Positions 9,779 through 19,286 of a stretch of DNA of 64,000 bases are shown here, piece by piece; within the stretch, counting starts at the first letter, position 1, and each line of letters begins with the position of its first letter. The notes beneath the pieces were generated by a model that saw only the letters and a list, made by a program, of their open reading frames with translations, searched no databases and had not been told where the DNA came from. The position numbers and the translations under genes were made by a program. The stretch comes from Nitrosomonas ureae (GTDB lineage: Bacteria > Pseudomonadota > Gammaproteobacteria > Burkholderiales > Nitrosomonadaceae), in contig NZ_CP013341.1 of NCBI RefSeq assembly GCF_001455205.1, positions 1,178,001 through 1,242,000 on the forward strand, given 5' to 3'.

Positions 9779-11605
9779 TTAGCGAAAGTCCGCATCGCCG
9801 GACATCAGCCACCAATGGTTACGTAAAGAATCAATCGATGGCGCGTTATCCCAGGTGCTGGCGGGAATGCGAATATCCAGCGTTTTTCGGGTACCGCCGG
9901 CGACTGCGAAATGGGCGGCAAAGTTTTCCGTGATACGACAAAACAATCGTTGCTGGCCATTAATGCCTGCCAATCTTCGAGCGTGCAGAACAAGAAGAGG
10001 AATCTCGGCCAATGGCGCGATGAAGTCGACGATTTCGCACCCGTGAGCGTCATAGCGCAGTATCAGCACCCCTCGTGTTTGGTCGCTACCGCGGTTTTTT
10101 ATCAATACGACCTGATAATGCTGGGTAGGATGATTAAGATAGCGATGTTGTATATAAGCCCAGTCGCGAACACCGACTAATGCAGTTTGCAAATCATTAG
10201 CCATTTGCTGCCAGCACTCATTAACGATGAGCGTAATTGGTGCATTATTATCTAATGGAGTGATAGGAAGTAATCGGGTGCGCCAATGGGGAAATTTCGA
10301 TAACGGTGGCCAGGTGATCTCGACCATTTTTCCAACTTCACCATATAATCCGTGCCGCTCCGCAATCTTCATGTGGCGTTCGTTTGGAAATCCAAAGCCG
10401 ATTAGATAAGGTTTGCCATAACCAATGTAATGTTCCAGAAAGGCAGCCGTCATCAGGAAAAAAGGTCCTTTTCGTGTGAGTATGCCCCGTTCGCTGGTAT
10501 CAACCATGACATCCGCAATTTGTACCGCTGTTTGGGGTTGTCCAAAAAATAGAATCTGTCGGGCAACACCGCCGTAGTGAGCAATCAGCTTATCTTTCTG
10601 CCATACACCCAGTGCATGGCTTGTGTTTGCACCATATTTCCATTGCCAGGTAGCGGGTGTCATAGTGTGATTGAATGTTTTCTTGAACAAATCAAACAGC
10701 TTATGTTTTTGGTTCTCCTTGAGAAGCTGCAAGTGCCATCGAGGTGCTGTTTTTTTTCTGAAACGCAACAAAGCGTAGCCATACTCCCCGTTGGTATATT
10801 TTTCCCGATTAATCCGGTTGGATTGTTCCAGTTGTGTCAGTTGTTCGGGGTTAAGAAAAAGATCCTTGATCAGCCGTTGCCGGTATGTTGAAATGGCCTG
10901 TAACAAGTAATCGAAGGTAGGTGCCGCTAACACGGATAAATCCAAGTTTTCAATCAACTCAAACCCCGATCGCTCGGCCAGCATGATCATATTTTTGAGT
11001 AAATGGAGATTTTCTAAGTCTGTAGTATTGTGCTTCAGTGCAAATTCGCCCATTACGATCAATTGCCCCGAGGGCGATAACAGATCCAGTGCTTTATTAA
11101 TAATTTCCAGCTGATCAATGTATTGCGCTGATTCCTTAAATAAAACAATATCGAAGCCCTTCGCTTCGGTATTAATAGTTTCCAGTGACTGATATTGGGC
11201 AGAAGCTTGTGGCTTTGCATTCCTTTTGAATCGTTCGGCTTGCTGCGTATCGACCGTAATGCTAAAGACCTCATAATCCGGTTGGTTGAGCAGGGATGAG
11301 GTTGTTCCTGAGTCTATCCCCACTTCCAGAATACGGCAGGGAGATGGCGGCAGCTTTGATCGCAGTAGTTCATGCGTAGATTGCTGCGCTGTCCGCATAC
11401 TGATTTTGTCGTTTTGGAACAAGCCGAAATGTAAATCCGAAGCCATGCCTTCATGCAGCTGCAATGCATGGGCGTATATATTGAATGGAAACGCCAGAGC
11501 CTCACAGGGAGAGGGTAAAGCTGCTGTCATTGAAGCAGTTGCATGAGTAGCTTGGCGATAATGCTGAGTGCTTTGTATCGAATTGTTATTAATGGATTTA
11601 GTCAT
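9779..11605 (-). CDS. SAM methyltransferase-like / GNAT acetyltransferase-like fusion
   Basis: A 608-residue protein with two apparent domains. Residues 85-200 carry a class I methyltransferase-like motif (RILEVGIDSGTT, 91-102) followed by an FDIVLF strand and LLSPSGQLIVMGEF. Residues about 295-480 resemble a GNAT acyltransferase (TWQWKYG, GKPYLIGFGFPNERHMKIAERHGLY), as in acetyltransferases that modify surface sugars. The gene overlaps the 3' end of wzt by 8 bases, so it is translated in the same operon. Fusion of a methyl- and an acyl-transferase suggests decoration or capping of the glycan, as methylation does in some O antigens. This is inference, and the substrate is unknown. Confidence 0.72.
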   Translation of the reverse strand: MTKSINNNSIQSTQHYRQATHATASMTAALPSPCEALAFPFNIYAHALQLHEGMASDLHFGLFQNDKISMRTAQQSTHELLRSKLPPSPCRILEVGIDSGTTSSLLNQPDYEVFSITVDTQQAERFKRNAKPQASAQYQSLETINTEAKGFDIVLFKESAQYIDQLEIINKALDLLSPSGQLIVMGEFALKHNTTDLENLHLLKNMIMLAERSGFELIENLDLSVLAAPTFDYLLQAISTYRQRLIKDLFLNPEQLTQLEQSNRINREKYTNGEYGYALLRFRKKTAPRWHLQLLKENQKHKLFDLFKKTFNHTMTPATWQWKYGANTSHALGVWQKDKLIAHYGGVARQILFFGQPQTAVQIADVMVDTSERGILTRKGPFFLMTAAFLEHYIGYGKPYLIGFGFPNERHMKIAERHGLYGEVGKMVEITWPPLSKFPHWRTRLLPITPLDNNAPITLIVNECWQQMANDLQTALVGVRDWAYIQHRYLNHPTQHYQVVLIKNRGSDQTRGVLILRYDAHGCEIVDFIAPLAEIPLLVLHARRLAGINGQQRLFCRITENFAAHFAVAGGTRKTLDIRIPASTWDNAPSIDSLRNHWWLMSGDADFR

Positions 11606-12872
11606 TCTGAATGATGGTATTGTTTTCCCATTGGTGAGGAATTGAAAAATATCCCTGCAGGCGTCCTGCTTGTGTTACTTGTAAGGTTGCAATAGCTTCT
11701 GCTGAATCATACAGATGCAGGCCACGTTCACACAATAAATAGATATTGACCAGATATTCTCCTTTAAGGAGTGGCAATCGTTCCAGCCGGAGGCAAAGTT
11801 GCCCCGATCCATCGGGAGATCGTTGAATCGCGAACTGATCTTCCCATGTGGCTGTACTGGTGATGATCCGGCCATCTTTGGCATGTAGCGTCATGGCGAT
11901 ATTCGGGCACGGGAGTGCGGGATCTGAAGCAAAACCTATATTTATCAGAATATTGGATTGGCCGCTGGCGATATCGGCATGCGGTGTGCAGGCGTCATCA
12001 GCGATGAGTTGCACTTTTTCCAGATGCGCATTGCCGGATGGTTGCTTTTTGTGCGGTATCGGGACGTTCTTGCCTGCAAAATACGTTTCGGCTGCCGGGT
12101 TAGCTGTGTTTTGATCCAAAAATGACTGATAGGCCGATACCACCTGGGCGGATTCGCCGTCTAATATCATCTTGCCTTTATTGAGCCAGATTGCACGGGC
12201 GCATAAAGATTCAACCTGAAACAGCGAGTGGGAACAAAACAAGATAGTTTTACCCGCATCGCGCATTTGCATGATGCGGGTAAATGATTTGCGGGCAAAC
12301 GCGCCATCTCCCACCGATAAAGCTTCATCGATGATCAGGATATCCGGGTCGACATTGATGGCAACAGAAAATGCCAAGCGTACATACATGCCGCTGGAAT
12401 ATGTTTTTACGGGTTGATCAATAAAATCACGCACACCTGAGAAATCGATTATCTGTTCGATGCGCTCAGCAATTTCCACTTGATTTAACCCCATGATGGC
12501 TGCGCTCATCATGACATTCTCGCGCCCGGTAAACTCCGGGTTGAATCCGGCACCGAGTTCCAGTAAAGCAGCGATACGGCCGTTCACCTGCACTTCACCG
12601 TAGGTGGGGGTTGAGGTGCCGCAAATCAGTTGCAGCAGTGTCGATTTTCCTGAGCCGTTTTGACCTACGATGCCTACCACTTCTCCAGGCATTATCGTTA
12701 AGTCGATATCGTTTAGAGCCCACAGCTCGCGGTAATATTGTCGCGAACCCCACCATCGGTGCGGCCACAAAAATTGTTTTAAACGATCTCTGGGGTGCTG
12801 ATACAGCTGATAGCATTTGGATAGTTTCACGACATTAATGGCTGGCTCATAGCCCGAAGTGTTAAAGGACAT
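11598..12872 (-). CDS. wzt: Polysaccharide ABC exporter ATPase (Wzt type)
   Basis: A 424-residue ATP-binding subunit of an O-antigen/teichoic-acid-type exporter. Walker A GQNGSGKST lies at residues 70-78, the signature YSSGMYVRLAFS near 165 and Walker B ILIIDEALSVGD near 190. The last ~140 residues form a Wzt C-terminal carbohydrate-binding-like extension. The ATG at 12872 (MSFNTSG) is chosen because upstream in-frame codons lie inside the permease remnant and lack an ATG. The partner permease directly upstream is only a 77-codon fragment, so this ATPase is orphaned unless a permease is encoded elsewhere. Confidence 0.88.
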   Translation of the reverse strand: MSFNTSGYEPAINVVKLSKCYQLYQHPRDRLKQFLWPHRWWGSRQYYRELWALNDIDLTIMPGEVVGIVGQNGSGKSTLLQLICGTSTPTYGEVQVNGRIAALLELGAGFNPEFTGRENVMMSAAIMGLNQVEIAERIEQIIDFSGVRDFIDQPVKTYSSGMYVRLAFSVAINVDPDILIIDEALSVGDGAFARKSFTRIMQMRDAGKTILFCSHSLFQVESLCARAIWLNKGKMILDGESAQVVSAYQSFLDQNTANPAAETYFAGKNVPIPHKKQPSGNAHLEKVQLIADDACTPHADIASGQSNILINIGFASDPALPCPNIAMTLHAKDGRIITSTATWEDQFAIQRSPDGSGQLCLRLERLPLLKGEYLVNIYLLCERGLHLYDSAEAIATLQVTQAGRLQGYFSIPHQWENNTIIQND

Positions 12873-13095
12873 CTGCGAATCCTCGATCCGGGGGTACTTT
12901 AAACACGACGTTGAAGACAAAGGTAGTTATCGACAATATCAGGGCAGGATTGATAAATGGCCATAATAATCCTAATCCCTGGAACGAGCCCCGGCATCGA
13001 CTGCTCACTTCGCGCTCAATCGTTTGCAGGATGAACGGAGCATGCTGCCACAAGCTACGGAAGCGATTCGGGAGGATGGTATTAAACAGGCGCAA
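12862..13095 (-). pseudogene. wzm: Truncated ABC-2 permease remnant (Wzm type)
   Basis: A 77-codon open frame whose product matches the first ~75 residues of Wzm/KpsM-type permeases: SLWQHAPFI, RGSFQGLGLLWPFINP and a hydrophobic stretch ending TTFVFNVVFK. It then runs into a few unrelated residues and TAA, whose bases overlap the wzt start. Family members are about 260 residues with six membrane helices, so roughly two thirds is missing. No downstream part is found because wzt starts at once. The first codon is TTG and an in-frame stop lies about 11 codons upstream, so the 5' end may also be altered. An internal deletion joining the N-terminus to the last bases before wzt fits best. Confidence 0.75.
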
Positions 13096-13610
13096 GAAAC
13101 TAAACTTAGAATATTGAATAGCCTATTATCGCAGATTAACAAGCGGAAATTAATGCATAGAAAAAGATTGGTTCATCGCTATTGAGAAAATAGAGACAGC
13201 CATTCTTGTTGTCATATCCGATTGCTTGAACTATTAGTTATGCCTATAGTCCATCCACTGCCTGGGCGGCAGCCATTTGTTTCAGATCGCGTGAGCGTAG
13301 GCATGCATACTTTTGCACCGATGAATTGTTGGAATAAATACACGCTTGTCCTGCATATTCATATTTTAGCGTAAATTAATAGCATTATAATTGTTGCAAT
13401 TACGCAACATGCCCGATGAAAACTTCGGTTACAAACTTGCAAAGAGGTTTTGTTTTGGGCAGAATGGACTTTAACTTGGCTTTTGTGGTATTTTCTGCTA
13501 GGACATTGTGTGCGTTGCGCAGAAGTTACATAGAGACAAAGTGAAAGTGAAAAACTTGCAAGTAATTTACTTTAGTATTTATTTTTAATTTTTATAACGA
13601 GGGAGCTCCC
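13096..13610. promoter_or_regulatory. 515-base leader upstream of the RTX/S-layer-like gene
   Basis: No gene is seen in this AT-rich stretch between the divergent wzm remnant and the 766-residue protein. It ends with a good ribosome-binding site (ACGAGGGAGCTCCC then ATG) in which GGGAGCTCCC is itself a small palindrome. An inverted repeat GTTGC-AATTAC-GCAAC lies near 13393-13408. A long untranslated leader would suit an abundant surface protein, but no promoter could be placed with confidence. Confidence 0.4.
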
Positions 13611-15911
13611 ATGGCTATATCGAAAGAGCAGGAAACTGAAGTTCTGAAGGTGACAGCAGGTTTATTCAACGCAGCACCGGGTGGTGATTATTTAACCGAA
13701 ATGGCAAATATGGTGGAAGGTGGTATGACCATTCCACAATTAGCAGACTTTTTGGCTGCGCATCCATTATTTACTAACGGTATTATGGGCGGAAGAGTAA
13801 CAACTGAAGATCAAGTTGAAGCTTTAATGAATAATTTTGGTTTAGTGGCTGATGGTGTTGAAGGTAGTGCAGCTACTCAAGCTGAAGATTTCTTTACAGG
13901 GCAAATCGACTCTGGTGTGGGCTTTGGTGCAATCATTGTTGAGGCAGTGACATTTCTCTCACAAGATCCTGCTACGTTACCGGCAGAATTTGCGGACACA
14001 GCAGCATTGTTATCAAATAAAGCGTTAGTTGCTGAACTGTATTCAAAAGAGCATTCTTCCGCTGATCTGGCAAAATTGCAATCAATCTTAGGCGGTGTGA
14101 CAGCAAGTACTCCTACAACTGAAGAAGATGCTATGGCTTATTTGGATAGCATTGGTGAAGGTGCGAATGTAGGCGGTACACTTGCATTGACTTTTGGTGC
14201 TGATATCCTTACCGGTGGTGCTGGAAATGACACTTTCATAGCGAGTATCGTGAATGATGGTGCGGGTACTCTGGTAAATAGTCTTGAGAATCTGGATATT
14301 CTCGATGGTGCCGCCGGTCGCGATACATTAAATGCTACTCTTGACGGAGACACTATTTCTCCAGCCATTTCAAATTTGGAAGTCATCAATGTTCGTGCAG
14401 TTACCAGTTCATCTGTTGATTTTGGTGATACCACAGGTGCCGAGCAAATTTGGAATAATGTATCTTCGTCTCTTCAAACACTGACTTTTACCACTGCTCC
14501 AATTGCAGCTACTTTTGGTATTAGAAATACCCGATCTACTACCGACATCGATACTTTTGATGATGTAACCGGTACTGAGGATAATTTGAATTTGGCAGCC
14601 GTGGGTGCTGGTAACGATACAACAAATGCAGTGGTTGATTCATCAACCGATGCGGCTGCTATCGAAACCATGAGTATTGCTGCAACGGGTGATAACTTCC
14701 TTGATGTGGCAGCATTTTCCGCGATAACAGGTTTGACAGTAACGGGTAAAGGTACATTATCGGCTGTTGTTGATACGACTGCGTTGGAAACAGTGGATGC
14801 ATCTGGCAGCACAGGTGGCGTGACTGTTGATCTGAGCGCTGCGACACTTGATTTGACTGTTACAGGTGGTGCTGGTAATGACGATGTTACCGCAGGTACA
14901 GGCGATGACACCATTGATCTGGGTGCAGGTGATGATAGAGTGGCTTTTGCGACCGGTACCATTGATGGCAATGATACTGTTGAAGGTGGTGATGAAGGTG
15001 AAGATACACTGGCCATTGACGGTGATGATGTTGCTAGCTTGGATGGTACTGTCCAAACCGGTTTTGAAGTGCTGGAATTGACCACAGCAACGGGTGCCGT
15101 TACCTTCGACAACGCTGATTTTGGAGTAACAAAAGTTGTTTTATCCGGTGATGTAACGAGTGCCGGTGATTTGACCATCGATAATTTCGAAGCCGGTACG
15201 CTAGAAATTCAGGCTACTCAAACAGCAAATAATATTCTGGTAACTTCAGTGGGTGCGGAAGATAATCTGGCAGTCCTGATCAATGCTGATGCTGCTGTTG
15301 CAGTCAACGGGCTTGATGTGACTGGCGTTGAAACTGTTTCTGTAACCACAACGGCTGATACCGATGACACAACGTTCACTGCAATTGAAACCGATGGCGT
15401 GACAGGTCTGACATTTGCCGGCGCAGGTGATGTAATTATTACCGATATTACCGATGCCGATAATACCAATAATGGCGCCACGAAGATCGGTGCAATTGAT
15501 CTGATCGGTCAAACCGGTGGTGTTCAAATGGCTGCAAACAGCTTGGGTTATGGTACTACATTTACACTAGCTAATTTGGGCGAGACCGCAGCGGGGACTT
15601 TTGACTTTGATGACGTCAATGGGGGGGATGAGGCTTCCGAGTTGTTTGGGGCTACGGGCTTCCGTGATAGATTCGAATTTACTACCGAGTTTACCGGCGA
15701 TGTGGCGATTAGCGATATCGAAGTAGGTGGTGATGTGACTGATGATAAAATTGATTTGTCAGCTTTTGGTCTAGCGTCAGATGATGATTTGACAATTACC
15801 GACGTTGCTGCTGGTGTATTGATAGAAAATGATGCATTTGGTGGTGGACGGATTTTGCTGGTAGGTGTAACGGGTGCTGATGTTAATGCAAGCGACTTTA
15901 TTTTCTCATAA
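13611..15911 (+). CDS. Acidic RTX / S-layer-like protein, type I secretion substrate
   Basis: 766 residues, strongly acidic, rich in Gly, Asp, Thr and Ala, and almost free of Cys. There is no N-terminal signal peptide. The N-terminal ~180 residues are helical, and the rest is low-complexity beta-type sequence. RTX calcium-binding nonapeptides are visible: GGAGNDTF near residue 200 and GGAGNDDV-TAGTGDDT-IDLGAGDDRV near 419-443. The C-terminus (ASDFIFS) is hydrophobic, as in type I secretion signals. The layout resembles RsaA-type S-layer proteins. A strong terminator follows. No type I secretion genes lie in the window. Its position beside a glycan cluster makes a glycosylated or polysaccharide-anchored surface layer plausible, but this is inference. 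Confidence 0.75.
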   Translation: MAISKEQETEVLKVTAGLFNAAPGGDYLTEMANMVEGGMTIPQLADFLAAHPLFTNGIMGGRVTTEDQVEALMNNFGLVADGVEGSAATQAEDFFTGQIDSGVGFGAIIVEAVTFLSQDPATLPAEFADTAALLSNKALVAELYSKEHSSADLAKLQSILGGVTASTPTTEEDAMAYLDSIGEGANVGGTLALTFGADILTGGAGNDTFIASIVNDGAGTLVNSLENLDILDGAAGRDTLNATLDGDTISPAISNLEVINVRAVTSSSVDFGDTTGAEQIWNNVSSSLQTLTFTTAPIAATFGIRNTRSTTDIDTFDDVTGTEDNLNLAAVGAGNDTTNAVVDSSTDAAAIETMSIAATGDNFLDVAAFSAITGLTVTGKGTLSAVVDTTALETVDASGSTGGVTVDLSAATLDLTVTGGAGNDDVTAGTGDDTIDLGAGDDRVAFATGTIDGNDTVEGGDEGEDTLAIDGDDVASLDGTVQTGFEVLELTTATGAVTFDNADFGVTKVVLSGDVTSAGDLTIDNFEAGTLEIQATQTANNILVTSVGAEDNLAVLINADAAVAVNGLDVTGVETVSVTTTADTDDTTFTAIETDGVTGLTFAGAGDVIITDITDADNTNNGATKIGAIDLIGQTGGVQMAANSLGYGTTFTLANLGETAAGTFDFDDVNGGDEASELFGATGFRDRFEFTTEFTGDVAISDIEVGGDVTDDKIDLSAFGLASDDDLTITDVAAGVLIENDAFGGGRILLVGVTGADVNASDFIFS

Positions 15912-15946
15912 AGAAGTTCTTTAAGTCGTTTAGTTACAAAGCATCT

Positions 15947-15983
15947 AAAAAACCACGCTAGGTAAATCTAGCGTGGTTTTTTA
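15947..15983 (+). terminator. Intrinsic terminator after the RTX protein
   Basis: A perfect stem pairs AAAACCACGCTAG with CTAGCGTGGTTTT around a GTAAAT loop, and T residues follow. Because A residues precede the stem, it could act in both directions, also ending the minus-strand pyrF operon that stops at 16052. Confidence 0.9.
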
Positions 15984-16051
15984 TTAAACAATTAACAATA
16001 TAAATTTAAAGCATAAGAAATAAGAACTAACAGGAAGGTTGAATAGCATCA

Positions 16052-16738
16052 CTAAGAAATGCTTGCGAATATTTCCTGTAATGTAACGAGCGGATCTGAT
16101 GCTTGTGTAATTGGCCTACCGATAACCAGATAGTTGGCGCCATTCCGGATGGCCTGCTGTGGCGTCATAATTCTTCGCTGATCATCCGCATTATTGTCGT
16201 GCGGTCGAATACCCGGTGTTACCAAACAGAAGTGCTCACCCAATTGCTGTCGTAGATGGGCGGCTTCCAGTGCGGAGCAAACAACGCCGTCCAGTTCGCA
16301 TTCGTAAGCTAACCGTGCCAGGCGGTTGACGATCTGCGCAGGTTGGCCGGATAAACCGATATCAGCAAGATCATCCTGATCCATGCTGGTGAGCAACGTG
16401 ACCGCGATCAGTTTTGTTGTGCCGGGAGTTATTGCTTTCCGCGCAGCCTGAAGCATTTTGCGGCCTCCCAGCGCATGCACATTGACCATCCATACGCCCA
16501 GATCAGCAGCAGCCTGGCAAGCTTTGGCAACCGTATTGGGAATATCGTGGAATTTAAGATCAAGAAATACATCGAATCCTCTTGCCATGAGTTGCTCGAT
16601 GAGTTGTGGGCCGGTCGCGGTGAACAGCTCCTTTCCGACTTTCAAACGGCATAATTGGGGATCAAGCTGATGCGCTAACCGTAAGGCGCTTTTACCATCG
16701 GGGAAATCCAGCGCTACAATAATGCGGGGTTCATGCAT
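16052..16738 (-). CDS. pyrF: Orotidine 5'-phosphate decarboxylase
   Basis: 228 residues. Decarboxylates OMP to UMP, the last step of de novo pyrimidine synthesis. The catalytic Asp-Lys-Asp network is visible in FLDLKFHDIPNTV, with the substrate-side segment VTPGIRP and the C-terminal phosphate-binding region NYLVIGRPITQA. Length is normal for the bacterial class. It is the last gene of the minus-strand aroA-cmk-rpsA-ihfB-lapA-pyrF run, 15 bases after lapA. Confidence 0.96.
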   Translation of the reverse strand: MHEPRIIVALDFPDGKSALRLAHQLDPQLCRLKVGKELFTATGPQLIEQLMARGFDVFLDLKFHDIPNTVAKACQAAADLGVWMVNVHALGGRKMLQAARKAITPGTTKLIAVTLLTSMDQDDLADIGLSGQPAQIVNRLARLAYECELDGVVCSALEAAHLRQQLGEHFCLVTPGIRPHDNNADDQRRIMTPQQAIRNGANYLVIGRPITQASDPLVTLQEIFASIS

Positions 16739-16753
16739 GAAGCTAGGCGATGT

Positions 16754-16963
16754 TTAATCGTTCGAGTTACATCGGCATCGAACAACAATCATAGTGATAA
16801 GCGCGCCCAGTGCAAAGGAAATCAAAAGCACAACACTGAGGGGTAGTTCGATAGACTGATCCAGGGTGTACTGGAGCATGACAGGATGCGAGTTTTTGGA
16901 TGCAAATACCGCAAGTATTACAAAGACTACAATACGAAAAAGCCAGGCAACTAGATTCATCAT
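16754..16963 (-). CDS. lapA: LapA-domain (lipopolysaccharide assembly protein A) membrane protein
   Basis: 69 residues with two hydrophobic segments (about 5-20 and 40-60) separated by HPVMLQYTLDQSIELPLSVVLL, the hallmark of the DUF1049/LapA family of inner-membrane proteins linked to LPS assembly. The C-terminal LapB-interacting cytoplasmic tail is very short here (RCRCNSND). The gene lies between ihfB and pyrF, as is common in betaproteobacteria. The leader carries the 16-base motif CTAATAACCTGTACGG (minus strand) just before the start. Confidence 0.85.
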   Translation of the reverse strand: MMNLVAWLFRIVVFVILAVFASKNSHPVMLQYTLDQSIELPLSVVLLISFALGALITMIVVRCRCNSND

Positions 16964-16975
16964 AATGAGTAGAGT

Positions 16976-16991
16976 CCGTACAGGTTATTAG
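16976..16991 (-). repeat. Shared 16-base leader motif, copy upstream of lapA
   Basis: CTAATAACCTGTACGG (minus-strand sense), identical to 27358-27373. Both copies lie in the 5' leader of a minus-strand gene, here 13 bases before the lapA ATG. Confidence 0.55.
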
Positions 16992-17144
16992 AGATGTGAA
17001 TAAATTATAAGCTCAAAACAGGCTGAGTACTTAATATTTCATTACCCAAGCGAAAGATTGGTGCAACGCGGTGCAGGATAGTTGATGTATCTGTGCGGCA
17101 GGTGATGAAATGCCACACAGATACGCATTTCCATTGGATAAAAA

Positions 17145-17435
17145 CTATTTCTTATCCGTATAGTCCACCCGTTCACGCATTTCCTTGCCCGCTTTAAAGT
17201 GCGGCACATATTTCTCCGGGACTTTGACTTTTTCGCCTGACTTGGGATTGCGCCCGATACGGGGCGGCCTATAGTTCAAATCGAAACTGCCAAAACCGCG
17301 TATTTCTATACGATGGCCACTGGCCAGACTTTGAGCCATGGCATCAATAATCGTTTTGACTGACAACTCTGCATCTTTTGCAACCAGTTGGGGGAAGCGT
17401 GCTGCAAGCCGGGTAATTAATTCAGATTTCGTCAT
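17145..17435 (-). CDS. ihfB: Integration host factor subunit beta
   Basis: 96 residues. A nucleoid protein that bends DNA as a heterodimer with IhfA. The N-terminal MTKSELITRLA, the central IEIRGFGSFDLNYR and the DNA-intercalating arm GRNPKSGEKV with its proline are all intact. It lies directly downstream of rpsA (9 bases), the usual gene order. Confidence 0.97.
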   Translation of the reverse strand: MTKSELITRLAARFPQLVAKDAELSVKTIIDAMAQSLASGHRIEIRGFGSFDLNYRPPRIGRNPKSGEKVKVPEKYVPHFKAGKEMRERVDYTDKK

Positions 17436-17444
17436 GAAATATCC

Positions 17445-19157
17445 TTATTGCTCAGTGTTTTTACTATCCATTTTTGCTTTCAGTAAAGCGCCCAGACTGG
17501 TTGTGCCTGCATTAGCCGGAGCTTTAATTTTTTGCATGGCGCTTGACTCATCTGATTTATCTTTCGCTTTAATCGAAAGATTAATGGTTCGGTTTTTGCG
17601 ATCTACATTGATGATCATGGTTTCGACCGTGTCGCCTTCTTTCAGGAAAGTGCGAATATCTTCAACCCGATCACGCGAGACTTCGGATGCGCGCAAATAT
17701 CCCTCGATATCATTAGTGAGTGCTATGACAGCGCCTTTAGGATCAATTGATTTTACCGTGCCCGTAACGATGCTGTTTTTATCGTTTTCGGCAACGAAGC
17801 TGGTGAAAGGATCGCCTTCCATTTGTTTGATGCCCAATGAAATGCGTTCGCGCTCGACATCGATCGATAAAATCATGGCTTCGACTTCATCACCTTTTTT
17901 ATAATTGAGCACGGCTTCCTCGCCAGGCTGATGCCAGGATAAGTCAGATAAATGGACAAGACCATCGATATTTCCAGGCAGTCCGATAAATACACCGAAG
18001 TCGGTGATGGATTTGATTTGACCGCGAACCTTGGCATTCTTATCATGAGTGGCGGCAAATTCTTCCCATGGATTAGCCTGGCATTGCTTCATGCCCAATG
18101 AGATACGGCGACGTTCTTCGTCGATTTCGAGGATCATGACTTCAACTTCATCGCCCAGTTGCACGATCTTGGAAGGATAAACATTTTTGTTGGTCCAATC
18201 CATTTCTGAAACATGCACCAATCCTTCGATACCTTGTTCGATCTCGATAAAAGCGCCGTAGTCTGTCAGGTTGGTCACTTTGCCGAACAAGCGAGTGCGT
18301 GCCGGATAACGGCGCGACAAACCTACCCAGGGATCTTCGCTCAACTGCTTCATCCCCAGTGAAACACGATTCTTTTCCTGGTCGAACTTAAGCACTTTGG
18401 CGGTGACTTCATCGCCGATATTGACGACTTCGGAAGGGTGTTTAACCCGGCGCCATGCCAGGTCGGTAATGTGCAATAAGCCATCGATGCCGCCCAAATC
18501 AACAAATGCGCCATAGTCCGTGATATTTTTTACCACCCCTTGAACCACCGCGCCTTCCTGCAGATTGGATAACAAGGTTTCCCGATCCGCGCCTTGTGTC
18601 GCTTCCAGTACAGCGCGACGTGAAACTACTACGTTATTGCGTTTCCGGTCCAACTTGATGACTTTGAATTCCATTTCCTTATTTTCATAAGGCGTGGTGT
18701 CTTTAACAGGACGAATGTCGACCAGGGAACCTGGCAGAAAGGCCCGAATACCATTAATCATCGCAGTCAGGCCACCCTTAACCTTGCCGTTAACCATGCC
18801 AGTCACAATCTTGCCGCTTTCCATTGCCTGTTCCAAATCATGCCAAGCGGTCAGGCGTTTAGCCTTATCACGGGAAAGGCGGGTTTCGCCATAGCCATCT
18901 TCAAGGGATTCGATGGCAACACTGATAAAATCACCGGGTTTAACTTCAATCTCACCCCGGTCATTTTTAAATTCTTCAACAGGAATAAAGCTTTCGGATT
19001 TAAGTCCGGCGTTAACAATTACAATATTGTAATCAACGCGAACGACCTCGGCGGTGATGACTTCACCAATACGCATTTCCTGCCGTGAGAGGCTTTCTTC
19101 AAAGAGTGCGGCGAAACTTTCGGGGGATTGTTGAGTTGCAGTGGAAGCATTAGTCAT
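17445..19157 (-). CDS. rpsA: 30S ribosomal protein S1
   Basis: 570 residues with six S1 RNA-binding repeats at roughly 22-88, 106-172, 193-261, 278-348, 365-435 and 452-521, recognisable from recurring GxVxxxxDYGAFVDLGGIDGLLH-like segments. It binds mRNA on the small ribosomal subunit during initiation. The length matches proteobacterial S1. The 129-base gap to cmk leaves room for a separate promoter and the autoregulatory leader seen in other bacteria, but neither is identified here. Confidence 0.97.
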   Translation of the reverse strand: MTNASTATQQSPESFAALFEESLSRQEMRIGEVITAEVVRVDYNIVIVNAGLKSESFIPVEEFKNDRGEIEVKPGDFISVAIESLEDGYGETRLSRDKAKRLTAWHDLEQAMESGKIVTGMVNGKVKGGLTAMINGIRAFLPGSLVDIRPVKDTTPYENKEMEFKVIKLDRKRNNVVVSRRAVLEATQGADRETLLSNLQEGAVVQGVVKNITDYGAFVDLGGIDGLLHITDLAWRRVKHPSEVVNIGDEVTAKVLKFDQEKNRVSLGMKQLSEDPWVGLSRRYPARTRLFGKVTNLTDYGAFIEIEQGIEGLVHVSEMDWTNKNVYPSKIVQLGDEVEVMILEIDEERRRISLGMKQCQANPWEEFAATHDKNAKVRGQIKSITDFGVFIGLPGNIDGLVHLSDLSWHQPGEEAVLNYKKGDEVEAMILSIDVERERISLGIKQMEGDPFTSFVAENDKNSIVTGTVKSIDPKGAVIALTNDIEGYLRASEVSRDRVEDIRTFLKEGDTVETMIINVDRKNRTINLSIKAKDKSDESSAMQKIKAPANAGTTSLGALLKAKMDSKNTEQ

Positions 19158-19286
19158 TATAAAAAAATACCTGATTGTAATAATCCAATGGTTTGGATGG
19201 CCAATGGACTGGTTAGTTAATAAAATGTTTGAATAATAGTTTTCTTACTCTTTACGTGTAGCGTTAAGAAGTATGTTTATCTCTAT

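Noticed and set aside
14474..15178. A 234-codon open frame antisense to the RTX protein gene
   Set aside because: It mirrors the Thr/Val/Asp-rich, low-complexity coding sequence on the other strand, has no ribosome-binding site and gives an SVPST-type composition typical of antisense shadows.
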